Of a stretch of 64,000 nt of DNA, positions 24,759 to 33,271 are shown piece by piece. The position numbers were made by a program, and so were the translations under genes. The notes below the pieces were generated by a model that worked only from the letters and a program-made list of their open reading frames with translations, had not been told where the DNA came from and made no database searches. Each line of letters opens with the position of its first letter. Position 1 is the stretch's first letter. Source of the stretch: Ravibacter sp037191015. GTDB lineage: Bacteria; Bacteroidota; Bacteroidia; Cytophagales; Spirosomataceae. The stretch is taken from NCBI GenBank assembly GCA_037191015.1, contig JBBCKD010000021.1, positions 62,001-126,000 on the forward strand, read 5' to 3'.

Positions 24759-25688
24759 ATGAAAATATACCATCATATAGAAGAATTCACCCCGTTGGGT
24801 AACGCTGTGGTCACCAGCGGGATGTTTGACGGCGTGCACCTGGGACACCGGAAGATCATTGCCAGGCTGTTGGATATCAGTCGTTCCTGCGAAGGAGAAA
24901 GCGTTGTGCTTACCTTCTGGCCTCATCCGCGTATGGTAGTGAGCGACGATAGCAGCGACCTCCGGCTGCTTTCTACCCTGAATGAAAAAGCGGCCCTTTT
25001 TGAAGAGCTGGGTGTCCGGCATTTGCTGGTATTGCCGTTTACAAGGGCCTTTTCCGAATTGTCATCCGATGAATTTATACGCACTGTACTGGTTGACGGA
25101 ATTGGTACAAGGAAGCTGGTAATAGGCTACGATCATCGCTTTGGGCGTAACCGGGAAGGAAGCTTTGAGTTTCTCAGGGCTCATTGCGGAGCATACGGCT
25201 TCCAGGTAGAGGAGATCGCCAGCGAAGATGTAGACAATCTTGCGATCAGTTCCTCGCGTATACGAACTGCGCTGCTATCGGGCGATGTAGAGGAAGCCAA
25301 CCATTTACTGGGATACGAGTACGCAGTATCGGGAACAGTCGTAAAAGGAGACCAGATCGGCCGTACCCTCGGGTTTCCGACCGCCAACCTTCTTGTCGAG
25401 GAAAGCTACAAGCTTATTCCCCGCGATGGTATCTATGCTATCAGGGCAGAGTATGCCGGCCGGATCTATAAAGGGATGCTGAGCGTCGGGATGCGGCCGA
25501 CGGTTGACGGAAAGCACCGCACTATTGAGGCCAATCTTTTTGATTTTGATAAAGAGATCTACGGAGAGCATCTTACGATCAGGTTCTGCAAATATTTAAG
25601 GCCGGAGGAAAAATTCAGCAGTCTAGAGGAGCTAAGGCGCTATATTCAGAAAGATAAGGAGGATACTCTCCGCTTTTTTGAAGGCTGA
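24759..25688 (+). CDS. ribF: Bifunctional riboflavin kinase / FAD synthetase
   Basis: 309 residues. The N-terminal nucleotidyltransferase (FAD synthetase) domain has GMFDGVHLGHR (residues 21-31) and the ISSSRIRTAL motif; the C-terminal flavokinase domain has GDQIGRTLGFPTANL and the GMRPTVDG segment. It phosphorylates riboflavin to FMN and adenylylates FMN to FAD. It is the last gene of the ftsX cluster, 15 bases after truB. Confidence 0.95.
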   Translation: MKIYHHIEEFTPLGNAVVTSGMFDGVHLGHRKIIARLLDISRSCEGESVVLTFWPHPRMVVSDDSSDLRLLSTLNEKAALFEELGVRHLLVLPFTRAFSELSSDEFIRTVLVDGIGTRKLVIGYDHRFGRNREGSFEFLRAHCGAYGFQVEEIASEDVDNLAISSSRIRTALLSGDVEEANHLLGYEYAVSGTVVKGDQIGRTLGFPTANLLVEESYKLIPRDGIYAIRAEYAGRIYKGMLSVGMRPTVDGKHRTIEANLFDFDKEIYGEHLTIRFCKYLRPEEKFSSLEELRRYIQKDKEDTLRFFEG

Positions 25689-25697
25689 AAGTGGCCG

Positions 25698-26498
25698 CTA
25701 ATGCACGAATTTTATCTCTGAAACAGTTATCTGTCCGGCTGAACGGATAATCCCGTAGAGTATCGTCCTGTTTTTCTCTGATTTATCGATCGCTATTCCC
25801 TGTCCGGCGATACCCGGTAGCCTGATGGTTTCCAGTAGCTTCAGCGTATAGCCGTGTTCAGGAATGCCCATCACATAGATTTCGGCTGCATCATGTCCTG
25901 TACAGAGGAGACGATTGCCGGGAGCCCATACGCCTCCCGAGTTACTGTAGTTCCCGAACGCCCTGATCACTTCTCCCGGGAAGCTCCAGGCCCCGGTCTT
26001 ATGCCATTTTGAATCGTACTTTACGACCGAGGTATAGCGGTTGTCCCGGCCTTCCTGCATATTTTTTCCGGAGTAGTGCGCGAACCCGAGCCACCAGTGA
26101 CCGTCGTAGAAATCAACCCAAGTGAGCGAACCGTGCGGGTCGATTCCCAGGCTTTTTGAACCAACAGGCCGGAGCGTCTTTGCATCGAAAATTTCTATAG
26201 AACTACTCATGGGTGTTCCCGGGAAATTGGAGTTGGCGCAGTATAGCTTTCCTTTATAGACGATGCCGCTGTTAAGATGTAAGATCCCCGCCTGCGTACC
26301 GTCCCACGAAAGTACTTTTTCACCTGTGTCTTTACGATGCATGGTGATGCTGCTGTTGTTGATCACATAGAAGTGGTCTTTATCGACCGCTACTGCCTGT
26401 TGAGCTTTACCAACGTCGAAAGTGCGGAGAGTCTGAGCCTGCTGTGCCCGGACAGCCGGAAAGGATAGGAAGGTGAGAAAAATCAGTATTGATTTCAT
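25698..26498 (-). CDS. Secreted beta-propeller-like protein
   Basis: 266 residues; signal peptide ending near AVRAQ (residue 19). The mature part consists of repeated four-stranded units with FDAKTLRPVGS, DGHWWLGFAHY and NRYTSVVKYD patterns, typical of YVTN/quinoprotein-like propellers. It resembles the C-terminal half of the next gene upstream (FDAQTLKLI, GSWWLGCYG), from which it may have arisen by duplication. It lies 10 bases after that gene on the same strand. No catalytic residues identifiable. Confidence 0.65.
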   Translation of the reverse strand: MKSILIFLTFLSFPAVRAQQAQTLRTFDVGKAQQAVAVDKDHFYVINNSSITMHRKDTGEKVLSWDGTQAGILHLNSGIVYKGKLYCANSNFPGTPMSSSIEIFDAKTLRPVGSKSLGIDPHGSLTWVDFYDGHWWLGFAHYSGKNMQEGRDNRYTSVVKYDSKWHKTGAWSFPGEVIRAFGNYSNSGGVWAPGNRLLCTGHDAAEIYVMGIPEHGYTLKLLETIRLPGIAGQGIAIDKSEKNRTILYGIIRSAGQITVSEIKFVH

Positions 26499-26508
26499 AC
26501 AGGTGTTA

Positions 26509-28032
26509 TTATTTCTTGTCTCCGGTTAGTTCCAGTCCCTTTTCCGGTGAGGATATGGCCGGTGTTGCGCGCCCGGTATGACCGTTTTCATCGCGCGTAT
26601 TGCTTCCGATCAGGAACACTCCTTCCGAGGTGGGAGCTATTCCCAAAGATGCATCGAAGAGATATCGCCCCGTAAAATTGAAGTCATTGCCGGCTTTAAG
26701 CAGCTCCCTGGGGTTGCCATAGCATCCCAGCCACCAGCTTCCGCCGGCACGGGCTATCGTCTGGATCCCCATCAGGGTATATCCGCTCCCGAGGCTATGT
26801 CTTTTCAGGAAGCGGAAATCCGTATCATATTCGTAAAGGTAATTATCAGGCGTGCCGGGCGGCAGCCCGCCGACCACGACAAACCTTTCATGGTGATAGG
26901 CGATCCCGCCGGCCCCGTGGACGAGCTCAGGAACCGGGTGTTTTTTGATCAGCTTCAGCGTTTGGGCGTCGAACTCGTACACCCAGGAATCGGCTTTACC
27001 TGCAGGCTCATTAAACTTGCCGAGGTTGACAGCCACATAAATTTTGCCCTCCCGGTAGCAGAGATCGCCTTGGTGGGAAGGCGCCAATACCTTGCCGGTT
27101 ATCTTTCCGGCAGCGTCCGTCCTGACGATAGCGTCCGTCCAGCTCCAGTAAATATTGTTTTCGTCATCCAGGCATATGCCCTGTAAATGTCCTTTGTAAA
27201 TGCCCTCACAGGCTATGCCTCCGACATGATGACGCAGGAAAATGAGAGCAGCCGGTTCGTCGGTGTAAATCCGGTCGACGCCTGCCGCCAGCAGGTTCTT
27301 CATTTCGACAGGATCATTTACGGTCCAGGCCCCGGTCTCGAATCCCGCGCTTTTTATTTTCCGTATTTTCCCGGCGGTCAGGCCTTTGGAATTGACGACC
27401 AGCGCCTCGAACCCTTTTTGGCCGGCTATCCTTATATCCTCGTCAAGGTCCGAGCTGGCCGGCCTGTCCCAGAAAACCGGTATCCCGGGCTCGAGTTCTT
27501 TTACCTGGCTCATGTATTGCAGATTCCCGTCATTGAACCCGACGATATGCTGCGCATTCATTTTTCTTACTATTGCGATGGCTTCAGGAACACAGTCGGC
27601 CTTTGGCTGTATAGAGATTTTTGTGACTTCCTGGCGGATGAACAGGGCCAGGACGTCTTCGAGCAGGGGAATTTGCAGGGGAGGGCATTCCCTGAGGCTC
27701 TTACCCGTTCTCTTCCTGAAGCCCGTTGCTACGTCGAGCTCCTTCAGTTCGTCGTAGGTGGAAGCGGCGATTTCAAGATCCTTATCCGCTACCCGTCCGG
27801 TACGCGCATCGTGCGTCACGACGAGCTTCCCGTCTTTTGTCCTGAAAATATCCAGCTCCGCCCAATCCACTTTCAGCGCAATCGCATTCCTGAACGCGGG
27901 GATCGTATTCTCCGGAAATGAGCCGGAGCTGCCGCGGTGGGCGGTGATACCATAATAGGGAGCCGGTTGCGCCGGGACTATGACCGGCAGGATAAGCAGC
28001 GCTGCAAGAAGGAAAGACCGGGCGACAGGCAT
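26509..28032 (-). CDS. Glycerophosphodiester phosphodiesterase fused to a beta-propeller
   Basis: 507 residues with signal peptide (cleavage near residue 21). Residues about 26-275 are a GDPD domain (PF03009): catalytic AHRGSSGSFPENT with His32-Arg33 and Glu41-Asn42, ELDIFRTKDG and VVTHDART with His74, and the late GAWTVNDPVEM strand. This hydrolyses glycerophosphodiesters to glycerol-3-phosphate and an alcohol in the periplasm. The C-terminal half (about 280-490) is a propeller with YEFDAQTLKLI and GSWWLGCYG units, akin to the downstream gene. The fusion is uncommon; the propeller may bind the substrate or the cell surface. Divergent from prfC. Confidence 0.85.
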   Translation of the reverse strand: MPVARSFLLAALLILPVIVPAQPAPYYGITAHRGSSGSFPENTIPAFRNAIALKVDWAELDIFRTKDGKLVVTHDARTGRVADKDLEIAASTYDELKELDVATGFRKRTGKSLRECPPLQIPLLEDVLALFIRQEVTKISIQPKADCVPEAIAIVRKMNAQHIVGFNDGNLQYMSQVKELEPGIPVFWDRPASSDLDEDIRIAGQKGFEALVVNSKGLTAGKIRKIKSAGFETGAWTVNDPVEMKNLLAAGVDRIYTDEPAALIFLRHHVGGIACEGIYKGHLQGICLDDENNIYWSWTDAIVRTDAAGKITGKVLAPSHQGDLCYREGKIYVAVNLGKFNEPAGKADSWVYEFDAQTLKLIKKHPVPELVHGAGGIAYHHERFVVVGGLPPGTPDNYLYEYDTDFRFLKRHSLGSGYTLMGIQTIARAGGSWWLGCYGNPRELLKAGNDFNFTGRYLFDASLGIAPTSEGVFLIGSNTRDENGHTGRATPAISSPEKGLELTGDKK

Positions 28033-28094
28033 AGGGGAGTCTTTGGGTTAGGGACAAAAATGAATATTACGATTCAAATCTCCTATTCTTTGTA

Positions 28095-28102
28095 TAATTT
28101 TG
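28095..28102 (+). promoter_or_regulatory. Promoter -7 box of prfC
   Basis: TAATTTTG, full TAnnTTTG match, 23 bases before the prfC ATG, leaving a short leader. The -33 element is not clear. Confidence 0.45.
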
Positions 28103-28125
28103 CGGCTTATTTGACAGCAGAGTAT

Positions 28126-29721
28126 ATGTCTTTAACCCAGGAAATAAAAAAACGCCGCACCTTCGCGATCATCAGCCACCCGGATGCCGGTAAGACTACC
28201 CTTACTGAAAAATTGCTTCTTTTCGGAGGCGCCATCCAGACGGCAGGAGCCGTGAAATCCAATAAAATCAAGAAAACGGCGACTTCCGATTTTATGGAGA
28301 TCGAGAAACAGAGGGGAATTTCGGTAGCTACTTCCGTCATGACCTTTGAGTACAAAGATCTTCTTATCAATATACTGGATACGCCCGGGCACAAAGATTT
28401 TGCCGAGGATACCTACCGTACGCTTACGGCTGTCGACAGCGTCATCCTGGTTATCGACTGTGTGAAGGGTGTGGAAGAGCAGACCGAACGGCTCATGGAA
28501 GTATGCCGCATGCGCAATACGCCCGTGATCATCTTCATCAATAAGCTTGACCGGGAAGGACAATACCCGTTCGACCTTCTCGACGAGCTGGAGGAAAAGC
28601 TCAGCATACGGGTGCGGCCCCTGACCTGGCCCATCAATATGGGAAGCGCTTTCCAGGGAGTTTACAGCCTGTACGAGCAAAAGCTTTATTTCTTTAAGAT
28701 CAATAAGACCAAAGTAGAAGAGGACGTCGTGGAGATCGGTCTCGGCGACGCGGGACTTCCCGCTCTTCTGGGGGAAAGAGATGCGGCGCAGATACGTGAA
28801 GATGTCGAGCTTGTCGAAGGGGTGTACGACCCGTTCTCTGAAGAGGCTTACCAGAAAGGAGAGCTGGCGCCGGTATTTTTCGGCAGCGCGATCAATAACT
28901 TCGGTGTAAAGGAGCTCCTCGATACCTTCTGCGAGATCTCGCCTACACCGCAGCCCAGGCCTACAACCATACGGGAGGTGGAGCCGGAAGAGCCTAAATT
29001 CAGCGGGTTCGTATTTAAGATACATGCCAATCTCGATCCCAGGCACCGTGACCGCATCGCCTTCCTGCGGGTCTGTTCCGGTAAATTCGAGCGCAACAAG
29101 TTTTTTCATCACGTGCGGCTGGACAAGAATGTCAGGTTCTCAAGCCCCTTCAGCTTTATGGCCTCGACAAAAAATGTACTCGACGAAGGATTCCCCGGTG
29201 ATGTGATCGGCCTTTACGATACGGGCACTTTCAAGATCGGCGATACGCTTACGGAAGGGGAGGACTTTATGTTCTCCGGGATCCCGAGCTTTTCTCCCGA
29301 AATCTTTAAGGAGCTGATCAACCTTGACCCGATGAAATCCAAGCAATTGGAAAAAGGTATCCAGCAGCTTACTGATGAAGGGGTTGCACAGTTGTTTACC
29401 CTCGAGCTGGGGAACCGCAAGATCGTGGGAACGGTAGGAGAGCTGCAGTTTGATGTGATCCAGTATCGCCTCGAGCACGAATACGGGGCCAAATGCCGTT
29501 GGGTGCATATGAATATCTCCAAAGCCTGCTGGATCACCTCGACCGACCAGGCGAAGCTTAATGAGTTTATCAGGCTGAAAGGCAACCAGATCGGCTATGA
29601 TAAAGATGGAAACCCGGTGTTTTTAGCCGAATCGGAATGGATGATCCGGATGAACAAGGAGAATAACCCGGCGATAGAGTTCCATTTTACTTCGGAGTTC
29701 AAGACGGAAGGGATCGCTTAA
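28126..29721 (+). CDS. prfC: Peptide chain release factor 3
   Basis: 531 residues from the ATG at 28126. The frame is open back to 27937, but that part overlaps the divergent GDPD gene and is not RF3-like; MSLTQEIKKRRTFAIISHPD is the standard RF3 start. GTPase motifs: SHPDAGKTTLTEK (G1, 17-29), GISVATSVM (G2), DTPGHKDFAEDTYR (G3), NKLDREG (G4). C-terminal RF3 domains follow with GTVGELQFDVIQYRLEHEYG. RF3 releases RF1/RF2 from the ribosome after peptide release. Confidence 0.95.
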   Translation: MSLTQEIKKRRTFAIISHPDAGKTTLTEKLLLFGGAIQTAGAVKSNKIKKTATSDFMEIEKQRGISVATSVMTFEYKDLLINILDTPGHKDFAEDTYRTLTAVDSVILVIDCVKGVEEQTERLMEVCRMRNTPVIIFINKLDREGQYPFDLLDELEEKLSIRVRPLTWPINMGSAFQGVYSLYEQKLYFFKINKTKVEEDVVEIGLGDAGLPALLGERDAAQIREDVELVEGVYDPFSEEAYQKGELAPVFFGSAINNFGVKELLDTFCEISPTPQPRPTTIREVEPEEPKFSGFVFKIHANLDPRHRDRIAFLRVCSGKFERNKFFHHVRLDKNVRFSSPFSFMASTKNVLDEGFPGDVIGLYDTGTFKIGDTLTEGEDFMFSGIPSFSPEIFKELINLDPMKSKQLEKGIQQLTDEGVAQLFTLELGNRKIVGTVGELQFDVIQYRLEHEYGAKCRWVHMNISKACWITSTDQAKLNEFIRLKGNQIGYDKDGNPVFLAESEWMIRMNKENNPAIEFHFTSEFKTEGIA

Positions 29722-30046
29722 AGCGGAGCCGGCGATGCCCGGATCGGGATATAGCCTATACTTCATACCGTTACTTTCCGGCTCCCGTTCTACTTCAGCT
29801 TTACGAAGTAGAAAATCGTGTATTTCGCGTCATTTCAGGCCCATTTTGCTAGGCGGAGTGGTGGAAGGGATTGTAGTTTTCGGCTATCAATCCCTATCAC
29901 CAATCCATCTTTAACGCCGTGACAAAAAGCCTTTGAGACCGTACAGCCCTTTGTGCCGGGTTTAAGAAACGCGCCGCGAAGGCCAGGGGTATGCCGAAAA
30001 CCTGGAAATAGAGTAGGAGTATTTAAACATCTTAAAATAATCAATA
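29722..30046. other. 325-base intergenic region after prfC
   Basis: It contains a perfect 9-bp hairpin (29788-29796 with 29105+700, i.e. 29805-29813, TTCTACTTC/GAAGTAGAA) that lacks a U-tract on either side, and an AT-rich end (about 30010-30046) before the exported peptide gene. No full promoter consensus and no tRNA is seen. Confidence 0.5.
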
Positions 30047-30328
30047 ATGAAAAAGCTATTTAAATCCCCGTATTTTTTTGTGACCGCCCTGCTGATAGGC
30101 GGCGGACTTACAGTTGCCATGAACAGCAATGATGCCCAGCCGCTTGTTTTCGAGGAATATGAGGTCTCTCATATTGATGGAGGAAACTATGTAATTGGTA
30201 CCCCTCCTTCCTGCGGAGACGGGAGCGCTGTAGTTTGCAAAATCAGATCTCCGTTTGAGCCGGTTAACAATCGTATTCCCATTTCCTCTTCCGTAACGCC
30301 GCTCGACTGGCGCCAGGGTAGCGAATAG
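30047..30328 (+). CDS. Small exported protein, DUF6520-like
   Basis: 93 residues with an N-terminal hydrophobic segment (about 9-25) and cleavage likely near MNSNDAQ. The mature peptide has two Cys in PPSCGDGSAVVCKI, a spacing that recalls the small Bacteroidota exported proteins named DUF6520 (one Cys pair near the C-terminus). I am not certain of the family. It ends in a terminator shared with the convergent TlpA-like gene. Such small proteins often sit beside TlpA/SusCD operons; the reason is not known. Confidence 0.5.
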   Translation: MKKLFKSPYFFVTALLIGGGLTVAMNSNDAQPLVFEEYEVSHIDGGNYVIGTPPSCGDGSAVVCKIRSPFEPVNNRIPISSSVTPLDWRQGSE

Positions 30329-30335
30329 TGGAAAA

Positions 30336-30360
30336 GAATGAGTCCCGCCGGGGCTCATTC
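30336..30360. terminator. Bidirectional terminator between the exported peptide and tlpA-like genes
   Basis: GAATGAGTCCC (30336-30346) pairs with GGGGCTCATTC (30350-30360) with one G-T pair and a 3-base loop; T-rich sequence follows and A-rich sequence precedes it. It overlaps the stop codon of the minus-strand gene. Confidence 0.55.
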
Positions 30361-31854
30361 TTCCTTCAGTACTTTTTTTAACCTGGTCACAAGGGAGTCG
30401 GTCGAGTTGATTTCGTCGGCGAGGCCATTGTTAAAAATACGATGGATTCTGCCGCGCCGGTCTACAATCATAAATTTGGGAGCTCCCTGGAAGCCGTAAT
30501 GTACAGTCCACTCGTGGGCCGATCGCTTTCCTTCCGTGTAAAGGTTGACGGCGTGAGCCGATGTATATTTCCCGGAAGAAATGCTTTTTTTCCATAGCGA
30601 AGGATCCTTATCAACCGAAATGGAGATAAAAACGATGTCTTTTTCCTCCATCAGCTGCTCTTCTGCCTCCCGGAGGACGTCGCGATAGTAAGACGTACAG
30701 GCACCGCAGCCGGTAAACCAGAGGTCTATAAAAGCCACTTTTCCTTTAAAACCGGATAAGCTGACGCGGTTTCCGTCAGGGTCGGGAAGAGAGAAGTCGG
30801 CTACCGGCATTCCCGGAAGCAGGGGTACGATTTCGTTTAAGGCCCGCATGCATTCCGGGTCGGTTATCAGATTCTGCACCCGCAGGTAGTGGGCGTACAG
30901 ATCGTCGCCGGGGATATCTTTTAAAAAAAGCCGTATTAGTAACCTGTCCCTGACCGGAGCTTCGTATCTTTCAGTAACTACGGAAACCAGGTCAAAGGGT
31001 TTCGATGCCGCTTTCTCCGCATAGGATTCATGAAGCAGCCTATCCACCAGGTAGGAGATATATCTTCCGGAGCGATGGGCTATAGACAGAGGGATGCCCG
31101 AGGTTAACGAATCGATACGATAGGTAGCTTTTTCATCGTATATCCTGCTCCTGAGAAGTGAATCACAAACGGAAGTATTCTTTTGTGGTCTCCTGATGCG
31201 CTGAAATACTTCCCCGTGCCTGCCGACCAGCTCGGCTTTAAGCAGTTGATAATGGAATTCGCCGAGCGATGTCTTCGCCTGTTCCAGTATTTCGAGCGGA
31301 CCGATAATCCGCGGGAAAACCAGGTCCTCACAATTTGGAACGGGGCTGGTACTGCCGGGGAGTTGTGCCTGCGAGGGAGTGCGCAGCATGCGCTCCCAGA
31401 CATTGTATTTTTCCGAACCGTGACCTTTGAATTCAAATTCGATCTGGTAATTGCCTGCGAGTTTGCCGTCTTCCCTTTTCGTGACAGACAATGAGATGCT
31501 GTCTCCGGCTTCCCACAGGAAGGCCGGGGTCATAGGAATAAAGCGGCGAGTCGCAAGGCTGCCTGCAGGCCGGTTGTATTGTATGTTAAAATAGCCCCAG
31601 GGAACCGGTTCTTCAGTTGCAAAGCGAAAAGTGCGTGAGCCTGTTTTTTCAAAATACCTGGTGTCTTTTTCGGAGCTGGGGCTCTGGAAAGGATCGTTGG
31701 CAAAAATGATGGACAGGGTGTCGAAATGCAGCTGCTCATCGACTTCTACCGTCATAAAGAAAGGGAATGATTTCTCATTTGTTACGGCCCGGACGCTGCT
31801 GGCAGTCATGTACAGACAGACCAACGCGGTCATGATTTTGATCTTACCTTTCAT
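30355..31854 (-). CDS. TlpA-like thioredoxin-fold protein with long N-terminal domain
   Basis: 499 residues with a signal peptide (about 1-23). Residues about 345-495 form an AhpC/TSA-Redoxin/TlpA domain: MPVADFSLPDPDGNRVSLSG, then IDLWFTGCGACTSYY with the redox pair CGAC (383-386), and APKFMIVDRRGRI with the cis-Pro. The 340-residue N-terminal part is beta-rich, then helical, as in many Bacteroidota TlpA-like proteins. It is the last gene of a susC-susD-tlpA operon (11-base overlap with susD). Its role is presumably periplasmic disulfide exchange for imported material or the transporter. Confidence 0.85.
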   Translation of the reverse strand: MKGKIKIMTALVCLYMTASSVRAVTNEKSFPFFMTVEVDEQLHFDTLSIIFANDPFQSPSSEKDTRYFEKTGSRTFRFATEEPVPWGYFNIQYNRPAGSLATRRFIPMTPAFLWEAGDSISLSVTKREDGKLAGNYQIEFEFKGHGSEKYNVWERMLRTPSQAQLPGSTSPVPNCEDLVFPRIIGPLEILEQAKTSLGEFHYQLLKAELVGRHGEVFQRIRRPQKNTSVCDSLLRSRIYDEKATYRIDSLTSGIPLSIAHRSGRYISYLVDRLLHESYAEKAASKPFDLVSVVTERYEAPVRDRLLIRLFLKDIPGDDLYAHYLRVQNLITDPECMRALNEIVPLLPGMPVADFSLPDPDGNRVSLSGFKGKVAFIDLWFTGCGACTSYYRDVLREAEEQLMEEKDIVFISISVDKDPSLWKKSISSGKYTSAHAVNLYTEGKRSAHEWTVHYGFQGAPKFMIVDRRGRIHRIFNNGLADEINSTDSLVTRLKKVLKEE

Positions 31855-33259
31855 TTTGTGCTACATTGCTTATTTGAACTTCAAGATCAGGGAACGGAAA
31901 AACATAGCGTTTGTCATTGGGAGGCAGCTCGTATGACACATTACCTGACTGGTGGGTGAGCGTTTTAGCAAATTTCGGGTCCCGGTTCAGCCGGCGGAGA
32001 TCCTCCCATCTGATCTGTCCTGTTAATGCCAGTTCTTTACGCCTTTCGGCCAGGACTGTTGCCAGTACATCCTGGTGGTCCAGGGTATCCAGGGGAACAA
32101 AGGTTCCTGACTTGTAGCGTTTTTCGAGCAGCAGGTTAAGATCATCTTTTGCGCCGGGATAGTCCCCGGCCCTGGCCCTGCATTCCGCCCTGATCAGGTA
32201 TAATTCATTTACTGCCAGTCCGGCAAACAGAGGTGTAGCCCCGGTATATCTGCCGACCGGCTCGTAAAAGCCGTTGGCATGTTTCCTGAAAAATATCGTT
32301 TTCCTGAGATCGTCATCGTGATAGGAATCATATAACAGAGGCTCTGCAAATGAGACTCCAAGGGCAGGATTGGTACTGCTTAACGAGATGCCTTCAGCGT
32401 AAAATATAAATTCGGGATTCCCGTTCTGAACGCTGAAGGGAGGAAAGCGGTAAGTGCCCGAAGGATTGATGAAATCAGAATTGAAGTCAAGCAATGTGTT
32501 TTCCGTCTGTAAGGCAAGCTCTGCATGGTCCAGGGCTTGCTGATAATTGCCCATGACGAGGTGTACTTTAGCCAGCAGGGCATATGCTGCCGTCCGGGAG
32601 GACCTTGATGTGTACAAAGCTTTGACGGGTAGTAAGGCCGCTGCTTCCTGCAGATCTGCCAGTATGCGGTCGTAAGTCTGCTGTACGCTCGACCGGGGAG
32701 AGACCTGGTTGGGATCGGATATGGTGCGGAGCTGGAGCCCGGCATCGGCTGCTGCCGTAGCAGGATCGTAGGCTTTGCAGAATAATTGCGCGAGGCAGTA
32801 AGTCGCAAAACCGCGGAGAAACAATGCCTGTCCTTTTATGTTATTGTATTCTCTTTGATTTGCGACCAGGTCCGGCGCGTGGTCAAGACGCTCCAGGACA
32901 ATATTGGCATACATGATTTTGATGTTGGGGGCAGAAAAATCTCCCGGTGTTGAGCCTTCAAGCAGATCGGGTTTCCACAGGTAGGCATTTCTTTCGCTCA
33001 GTGATACGGAGTTAAGACGGTCGTCAGGAATAAAAAAGTTGTCGGCGCCGACCTGTCCCATGACAGGATAAGCATTGTTAATAATGTTGTTGTTGTCGAG
33101 CAGCGCCTGAAGATCAACTCCTGTCCTGGGGACCACATCTGCTTTGCGGCGCTTGATATCCAACCATTCATCCGTTTTCCGGCAGGATATAAACAGCAGT
33201 GAGACAGCTGCCAGGATCAGCAGCTTCAGGATTTTTCCGGTATTTGTTGCGGTTTTCAT
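31844..33259 (-). CDS. RagB/SusD family nutrient-binding outer membrane lipoprotein
   Basis: 471 residues; signal peptide with lipobox ISC, lipid-anchored Cys26. SusD-type features: DEWLDIKRR after the anchor, helical TPR-like pairs (ALFLRGFATYCLAQLFCKAYDP), YALLAKVHLVMGNYQQALDHAE, LYLIRAECRARAGDYPGA and the C-terminal ERRKELALTGQIRWEDLRR. SusD proteins cap the SusC barrel at the cell surface and bind the nutrient. At 471 residues it is of the smaller type often linked to peptides or small substrates rather than large glycans. 12 bases after susC. Confidence 0.92.
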   Translation of the reverse strand: MKTATNTGKILKLLILAAVSLLFISCRKTDEWLDIKRRKADVVPRTGVDLQALLDNNNIINNAYPVMGQVGADNFFIPDDRLNSVSLSERNAYLWKPDLLEGSTPGDFSAPNIKIMYANIVLERLDHAPDLVANQREYNNIKGQALFLRGFATYCLAQLFCKAYDPATAAADAGLQLRTISDPNQVSPRSSVQQTYDRILADLQEAAALLPVKALYTSRSSRTAAYALLAKVHLVMGNYQQALDHAELALQTENTLLDFNSDFINPSGTYRFPPFSVQNGNPEFIFYAEGISLSSTNPALGVSFAEPLLYDSYHDDDLRKTIFFRKHANGFYEPVGRYTGATPLFAGLAVNELYLIRAECRARAGDYPGAKDDLNLLLEKRYKSGTFVPLDTLDHQDVLATVLAERRKELALTGQIRWEDLRRLNRDPKFAKTLTHQSGNVSYELPPNDKRYVFPFPDLEVQISNVAQNER

Positions 33260-33271
33260 AGCAAATGTTGT

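Noticed and set aside
24045..25022. 325-codon minus-strand frame
   Set aside because: It runs antisense across truB and ribF, both of which have clear family motifs; the frame itself matches nothing.
27187..29112. Long frames antisense to the GDPD gene (27187-27921) and prfC (28132-29112)
   Set aside because: Both overlap fully with well-supported genes and show no family features.
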